Shown: positions 8,291 through 13,421 of the stretch, piece by piece
How positions within the stretch are numbered: the first letter of the stretch is position 1
Layout of the letters: every line of letters begins with the position of its first letter
Notes under the pieces: model-generated
The model's input: only the letters and a program-made list of their open reading frames with translations
Database searches by the model: none
Told to the model about the DNA's origin: nothing
Position numbers and translations under genes: made by a program
Assembly (NCBI GenBank): GCA_014885115.2
Contig: WKLE02001578.1
Coordinates: 1-13,421 of the forward strand
DNA: 13,421 nucleotides
Direction of reading: 5' to 3'
Source of the DNA: Asterionellopsis glacialis
Lineage: Eukaryota; Bacillariophyta; Plagiogrammaphyceae; Rhaphoneidales; Asterionellopsidaceae

Positions 8291-9430
8291 TTATTGGTCA
8301 ATGTAAGTACCAGCTGCAATCGTCTTGGCAACTAGATATTTAAACGTATCAGCTGCTTCTTCCGAGACCCAATCAGTCATCATTGAAAACTTGATTGGTT
8401 TATCCTTTTCTTCTTGACACGTTTCATCTTGTTGATCTTTGTTGTCTTTTTCATTTATGACAAGGATGCGACCCTTATCATCAATTGTTGCAGTAACATC
8501 TTTCACAATATACAAATGTTGACAACGATCCGAGGCAACATAGGCAGCCACAATATCAAACATAATGTCTGTCTCCCCATCTGCGACTTCTTTATGAGTC
8601 CCGTAGTTTGCTAATGTCAATTCCAACTTTGCCATTGCTAAACTTATCTTACTATCACCCGCCAAAAATATACTGTACGAATTGTGTTTTGGGTCCAAAT
8701 CATCATCATCATCATCATGACCTATACCGTGTAACCGAGCATGGTATGATGGTTCAATAGGGACAACTGTCACATCATCACTTGCTTGCAACATGCGTCT
8801 TGTATTCACTGAATCTAAAGCAAAATTGTATTCATGTTTCTTCTCGTATGTTCCACCCATACAAACAATCCGTACACTATTCCTTCGGAACAATGTTGAA
8901 TCCTTATCCAATAAGTATCCAATGTTTTCGGATGATCCCTGAAGAACATACGTAAAATGCTCTTCACACCCATTCGTAGCTGCAGTTGCATTGAGCACAT
9001 CTTGGAGATGATCTAATCCATGGTCCTCATTCTCGCCAATACCATAGATTTTACCCTTATAATTAGATAAATCAAAATCTTGCCCCCAACGACGTAAGAT
9101 TGGATTGTTCACAGCTCCTTCTACAAAAGTCTCTTGTGGTTGTAACAAACCGTCCTCGTCAGGAAGTAAATAGAGACATTCTTCGGTATGCACTCCACGA
9201 ACAATTGGAATATCCGTAAATCCACAATTGGTAAGGAATTTAGCAACAATTTTTGCCTTCAATTTTGTTTCGTATCCACTCGTTACGATGAATCGTATAT
9301 CAATTAGTGGATCGCACAATTGTAGTGCCAATGCCCAAAAGTCATCGGAAAAGTTACCAGCATCCGTATCTACAATGAACGCCTTCTTCTTAGTCATGTT
9401 CGTTGTTGTCGTCGTCTTGTCGACAGTCAT
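8291..9430 (-). CDS. Inosine-uridine nucleoside hydrolase family protein
   Basis: The gene is an intronless minus-strand frame of 379 residues. ATG at 9430 (AAAGATGA context) is the first ATG; the frame runs 24 bases further upstream only to a TTG. Family enzymes cleave the N-glycosidic bond of ribonucleosides using a Ca2+ held by Asp residues. Seen here: the N-terminal metal motif at 21-30 (DTDAGNFSDD), spaced like the DTDMGNDVDD subgroup; a core strand followed by EYNFALD (about 200-206), matching the family's EFNxxxD; and a late motif FDIVAAY (291-297) where the family usually has HDPLA. The Asp is kept but the catalytic-type His is Phe. An Asp run (239-244) comes from a GAT repeat. The N-terminus is Thr-rich with no clear signal peptide, so a cytosolic location is likely. 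Family membership is fairly sure; activity and substrate are uncertain. Confidence 0.82.
   Translation of the reverse strand: MTVDKTTTTTNMTKKKAFIVDTDAGNFSDDFWALALQLCDPLIDIRFIVTSGYETKLKAKIVAKFLTNCGFTDIPIVRGVHTEECLYLLPDEDGLLQPQETFVEGAVNNPILRRWGQDFDLSNYKGKIYGIGENEDHGLDHLQDVLNATAATNGCEEHFTYVLQGSSENIGYLLDKDSTLFRRNSVRIVCMGGTYEKKHEYNFALDSVNTRRMLQASDDVTVVPIEPSYHARLHGIGHDDDDDDLDPKHNSYSIFLAGDSKISLAMAKLELTLANYGTHKEVADGETDIMFDIVAAYVASDRCQHLYIVKDVTATIDDKGRILVINEKDNKDQQDETCQEEKDKPIKFSMMTDWVSEEAADTFKYLVAKTIAAGTYIDQ
8701..8718. repeat. Trinucleotide (CAT)6 repeat inside the nucleoside hydrolase
   Basis: Six CAT units on plus read as GAT on the coding strand and encode most of the Asp run at residues 239-244, between two predicted core elements. 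The length probably varies between strains without breaking the frame. Confidence 0.75.
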
Positions 9431-10034
9431 CTTTCTTTGTGCAATGTGTAGCAAATAATGAAGGAAGGTTGATAAATTTAACAGCCGATGTTCTGTTGTA
9501 ACCGACGCACCAGTATGTCTAGGTCTACCTGGCTACCAGGTACGACTCTAGACTAGAGAGTAGACCTATTAATACCTCATGAGAAAATTAAAAAATATTA
9601 ATAGGACCCATTAATATTATTTTTTTTTATTATCTCTGATATTTCCGGGGAGTGTCTGTCATACTGTACAGGGCCTCCCAAAAACGCAATAGCGCAATAT
9701 AATAATATGTTAAACAGGTCTGACTGACTGTCAGTTCAAAATGGCCACTTTGAAACTTTGGCTCTGAAAACAGCCTTTGTGAAAGCCTCTCAACTTCCTG
9801 CATGAATATGAAGTAACTTCAAGGACACTTCAACAGTGTTACGTCAATCAAACAGTACGCTAAATCAGGAACATTATAAAAGAATTTCGTTCTAAATATC
9901 TCTTCAAGCTACCTAATAGTATTTCTATTGATATCCATAGTTTTTCCCTCTATGGTGTGTATGTAGGCCATTCAATTTTTCTCTTATCCATATTCGTTCC
10001 TTTCGTTATCTTTTGTGTAAAAATTTCCCCCTCT
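9431..10034. other. Intergenic region between the nucleoside hydrolase and STT3
   Basis: Both neighbours are on minus, so this is the nucleoside hydrolase promoter (left) and the STT3 3' flank (right). A palindrome cluster lies at 9520-9605 and is described separately. The stretch from about 9660 to 9850 looks less AT-rich and less simple than its surroundings and includes CTGACTGACTGTCAG, but it has no open frame or family match that I recognise. It could be a decayed repeat copy. No clear AATAAA for STT3 was seen. Confidence 0.55.
9520..9605. repeat. Nested palindrome cluster upstream of the nucleoside hydrolase
   Basis: Outer arms TAGGTCTAC (9520-9528) and GTAGACCTA (9560-9568) are exact reverse complements. 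Between them lie two smaller hairpins: TACCTGG/CCAGGTA (9526-9542, 3-nt loop) and CTCTAG/CTAGAG (9546-9558, 1-nt centre). The arrangement could fold as a three-way junction. A further pair, CCTATTAATA (9565-9574) and TATTAATAGG (9596-9605), overlaps the right arm and encloses CTCATGAG. The cluster sits 90-175 bp upstream of the ATG at 9430. It may be a promoter element, a small mobile element remnant or an RNA structure. Confidence 0.7.
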
Positions 10035-13000
10035 TTACGACGACCCTCCTCCCTCCAAAAGATCAACAGGACTCATTCCTTTGCCATCCTTATCTGTATG
10101 AGGAACACCTGCGTCCATTAAAATTTTGACCATCTCCTGACGGCGATTTTCAAATGCCCACCACATGGGTCCACGTCCATCTTCGGAACGCACAAAGACA
10201 GCCGAAGGGTCATCTGCCATCCAGTCCTTCAATGCTTGAAGACTATTAGTAGAAATAATCTTCCACATATTAGTTGACATTTCAGAGTTTTCCCATGTGT
10301 TGTATCTTCGTTTCTTCCATTCAGCAACTTGTTCAGTAGGGCGTGCTGTGGGACCTGCAGCACTACCGCTAGACGACGACTTATCATCACTGCTGCCGGA
10401 TGAAGGCGGATCCTTTTGTTGAGATGCTTCTGCCACTGCAGCACGTTTCTTAGCTAAATTAGCATTCTGTAAATTTTCAAAGTATTGTTTTTGATATTCA
10501 TCATCAGCTTCACCACGATTAAAGTCTTCTAATTGTGCAAAGTCCTTTTTGCGGTCCAAGATATGTTGCAAAGCAGGTGGGTATTGTCCAGGACAAAACC
10601 ACGAACCCGGTACATCACAAAGGCGATTCTTAGGATCCTTGACCCAGTTTTTACTTTCTTGGGAGACACCCAATAGTTTAAAAATACGAACCTTACCATA
10701 TTTGGAACGGAACATTTCTTGAAATTTGGCTGGATCAGCTTCAACGCCTGGCTTAATCTTGTGTCCGTGAAGACGGTATAAGAAACTGCGTTCCATCATG
10801 GGTGATGGAGTGCCATTCCGATCCTGTAATGAAGAGCAATCAAGGGAAGTTACAATTAAAGGAAAGAGATTATGATTGGTGAGTTGGAAAATCCATTCAC
10901 ATACATGACAACATAATATGTTGATTGATCAAGACAAACTCCCCACTTCTTATGAACATACCACAAAACCAAACGCACGACATGTCACATCACCCGGACA
11001 ATGATCACGATAGACACTATTGGCAATACGTGCTAAATGTGGCGATTTGGCTAAATCATCACCTCCTCCACCACCCCAAACCAATACATAATCAGCCAAG
11101 TGTCTTGCAATTTCGTATCCCTCATCCATATCTGTGGTCAATGTTTTACCCAAAAGAGCAATGTGTTCGTGATTCCATGTATTTCCATCGGCAATGGTTG
11201 TACGATTGGCAATGGCAGTAATTTGATACCCATAGTCCCACCATGCCATAATACGTGAATCTTCGGGTGTGTTATCCCGGAGCCACCAATACGCCTCACG
11301 GTAATCATCAATCGTAACCATGTTACCCTCACGTGTTCGTCCCTTTTGAATGATAGTTGGATTACTTAAGGATTGAGACAGTGACCAACAATATTTAGTA
11401 AAGGATCCACCTGAAATATAAATGATAACTAATAGAATGACCGAGATGGTGCGTTTGACAATGATACCCTCGGATGAATTGGAGGCGGATTCAAATGCGT
11501 CCTTCAATCTGGCAAATCCTTCAAAACTTGTTTTTTCTTGAGATTGAGATCTATTCTTCATTTTTTTCTTTTTAGGTTCCTTGATGGGTTTACCATTTTT
11601 GGTAGTTTCGACAGGCGATGCTGTAGGGACGTTAGTAGTAGGTTCCTCAACACCCAAGGGGGCACCCCAAATTTGACGAATGCACCATGCGACGATACGT
11701 CCCACAGCAATCCCACCCAAGGTTGATCCAATAGGTGCAGTCAATAAAATCAAACGGACCATCTTATGACTAAAGAAGTAGGCAAAAGTACCATACACCA
11801 AAAGGAAACTAGATGAATCACTCAAATTGATCATGACACTTAAGAATCCTATGGGTGCCAATAGGCAAATGTTATGCAAGTATTGATAATAAGCACGTGA
11901 TGATGCAGGTTGATGTTCAGCGACACTGTCGACCAATGGATTACCCGTCTTGGTATGTTTGACGAACAAACCACGTACGCGTGAAGAGATTGGACCAAAG
12001 TATCCAGAGGGTGCCACGATCATAACAAGTGCAACAACAATTAGAAGTCCAACAAGGCCCACTTGAATGCGTAATTTCCATGCTTCCATTCTGGAAAGCT
12101 TGCGACGGCGTTTCATAACTTCTACAAATTGCAATGCTTGATACCCTAAAAAGACCGCACAGGGTCCCAATTGTTCCAAGGATTTAAGTGGTGCCCAGCC
12201 CACGACGGGTACTTGAATTGCAAGTGCTGTACCAACAGAGTAAAAAAGGGAATACGATATATAACATTTATCGGAGAATCGTCCAGCCAATACTAAGAAT
12301 GCTGCGTGAACACCAATAATGTTAATGACAAAGACGTATCCACCCCAAGCAGCTACCATGTAAAAGTATGCAAAACCACCCAAGAGCCCAAAGACCCATG
12401 AATATTTGGAATCATTACGTAAGGATCTTACCCACAAATAAAATGTAAGTGTCATGGCGGATACCGCCACAGATTCGTTATCAAAACCACCGCCGACACT
12501 TCTCATTAAATGTGCAGGAACAATAGCCATCAAGCCCATTGCAAAGATCCCAGCTTCAACAGCAGGTGATTGAAAACCCAAAATGACACTTGTTTTTGCC
12601 TTGGGAGGATTAGTCCGTTGACCTTTGACAATATCAATAATCCAACGAACCAAATTCATATTCGTATTTTGTGCCAATGTTGTTTCGTACGCAATTAATC
12701 CGACAACCATGGACGCAAAAGCACCAAACCATGTAGGCATGTAACAACATACATCATTTAATGTCCAATTATCAGGAAAAATATAACGTTTCAAATAAAC
12801 TGCCGTAAATTGCATACCGGGATAAATTGTAGATCCCACAGGACGACCCAAAGGATACCACACCATATGATCAAACCAAGTAAAGAACTTTTTAGACCCA
12901 TGTTCATACAAATACTAAACAGAAAGATTGTAAGAGACGTGTGTTTTAGAGGGTGTGTTTTGGTGCAATGTTGAATGAGAGCGAGAAAGGGAGAAAAAAT

Positions 13001-13421
13001 AGTGTAAGATACGTTCGATTAGGGTTTTTCAAGGTTTTTTTTCCATTTTGAAATTTCAATAAGATATTAGGTAAGATGCAATTACAATATTTTTGTATTC
13101 AACGTATTTTTAAATACAAAAATTGAAACATTTATTGATCCAAAACCCCTCATCGGCCCAGCGTTTCGAACAGTGCGCATTATGGCTCTCCAGTCGACAG
13201 CACACGACTGTGACAACACAGACCATGATGCATGCACTGCACTCTCTAGTCTCTGACTTACCTCCGTTGCACGATAGTTGAAATAAGGATCGAATTCGTG
13301 AATAACAGATCCAACATCATCAATGGCTCTCATACGGATTTTCCATGCGTAATACGTACAAAATCCAATGGCATACAATGCACATCCAAGCCAAACCATA
13401 CCAAATAGAAAGTTACTGCTG
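10035..13421 (-). CDS. STT3: STT3, oligosaccharyltransferase catalytic subunit, with C-terminal ankyrin extension (5' partial)
   Basis: STT3 moves the dolichol-linked glycan onto Asn in the N-glycosylation sequon, in the ER membrane. Exons on minus: 13421(edge)-13262, 12914-10962 and 10823-10035. Introns are 347 bp (GTAAGT...TTTAG) and 138 bp (GTATGT...TACAG). That gives 966 residues here, counted from the first whole codon; the start codon lies beyond the window. Motifs in order: the first acidic motif in VIHEFDPYFNYRATE (exon 1), WYPLGRPVG and TIYPG, many membrane segments, FDNES (197-201), SVAEHQP (383-389), a Lys-rich loop (about 490-510), WWDYG (611-615) and DGNTWN. The usual C-terminal VRIFKL region is at about 749-754. 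After it the chain continues without a break for about 210 residues: a Cys-containing linker (LCDVPGSWFCPGQYPP), a charged helix-like part, a Ser/Gly-rich stretch (about 844-860) and ankyrin-like repeats (about 890-961; DGRGPMWWAFENRRQEMVK and DAGVPHTDKDGKGMSPVDLL). The family is typically 700-830 residues, so the tail is extra. No KDEL-type end is present. Confidence 0.93.
12915..13261 (-). other. Long intron 1 of STT3
   Basis: At 347 bp this intron is about three times longer than the other four in the window. The donor is GAG|GTAAGT and the acceptor CTGTTTAG|TAT. Joining gives RATE-YLYEHG, which fits the STT3 family after the DPYFNYR motif. It contains an exact 11-bp inverted repeat, ATTTTTGTATT (13089-13099) and AATACAAAAAT (13113-13123), with a 13-nt loop. 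No small RNA gene was recognised in it. Confidence 0.8.

Noticed and set aside
9431..9454. Longer nucleoside hydrolase start
   Set aside because: The extra eight residues begin with TTG; the first ATG at 9430 has a good context and eukaryotic nuclear genes normally use ATG.
10035..10799. Separate ankyrin-repeat gene starting at the ATG at 10799
   Set aside because: The frame continues upstream to a good acceptor at 10824, and the first 50 residues are the normal end of STT3, so it is the last STT3 exon.

Overview
The window looks like nuclear DNA of a unicellular photosynthetic stramenopile, most likely a diatom. Three things point there: multi-exon genes with short GT-AG introns (97 to 138 bp, plus one of 347 bp), a secreted or membrane protein with the Pro-Thr/Ser-Pro-Thr stalk common in diatoms, and AT-rich intergenic DNA with simple repeats. 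The assignment is an inference; no organelle gene, rRNA or tRNA was seen to fix it. All gene models below were built by hand from the sequence: frames, splice sites and family motifs. No alignment or database search was run.

Layout, left to right. Positions 1-88 may hold the 3' end of a plus-strand gene, followed by an AATAAA at 174. Positions 89-924 are non-coding and contain a striking foldback made of 22-bp units (306-412), then the promoter and purine-rich leader of gene 1. Gene 1 (925-3383, plus, three exons, 748 aa) is a tandem NmrA-like protein with two Rossmann NAD(P)-binding domains in one chain. It converges on gene 2 across a 660-bp gap. Gene 2 (6461-4044, minus, three exons, 718 aa) is a predicted type II membrane protein: acidic cytosolic tail, one membrane segment, Thr/Pro stalk, three-lobed bulb-type (B-type) lectin domain, then a calcineurin-like metallophosphoesterase domain. 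A 1.8-kb AT-rich gap without a convincing gene follows. Gene 3 (9430-8291, minus, intronless, 379 aa) is an inosine-uridine nucleoside hydrolase relative with an altered active-site position. A gap of about 600 bp contains a dense cluster of palindromes. Gene 4 (minus, from beyond 13421 to 10035, three exons seen) is STT3, the catalytic subunit of the ER oligosaccharyltransferase. It carries a long C-terminal extension that ends in ankyrin repeats.

The genes do not form an obvious pathway and should be read as independent eukaryotic loci. The most unusual content is in domain architecture. STT3 has ankyrin-like repeats on the side of the membrane expected to be the ER lumen. The lectin-phosphoesterase has a sugar-binding motif completed only by splicing. 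A nucleoside hydrolase has Phe where the family usually has the catalytic His. No CRISPR array, insertion sequence or complete transposon was found.
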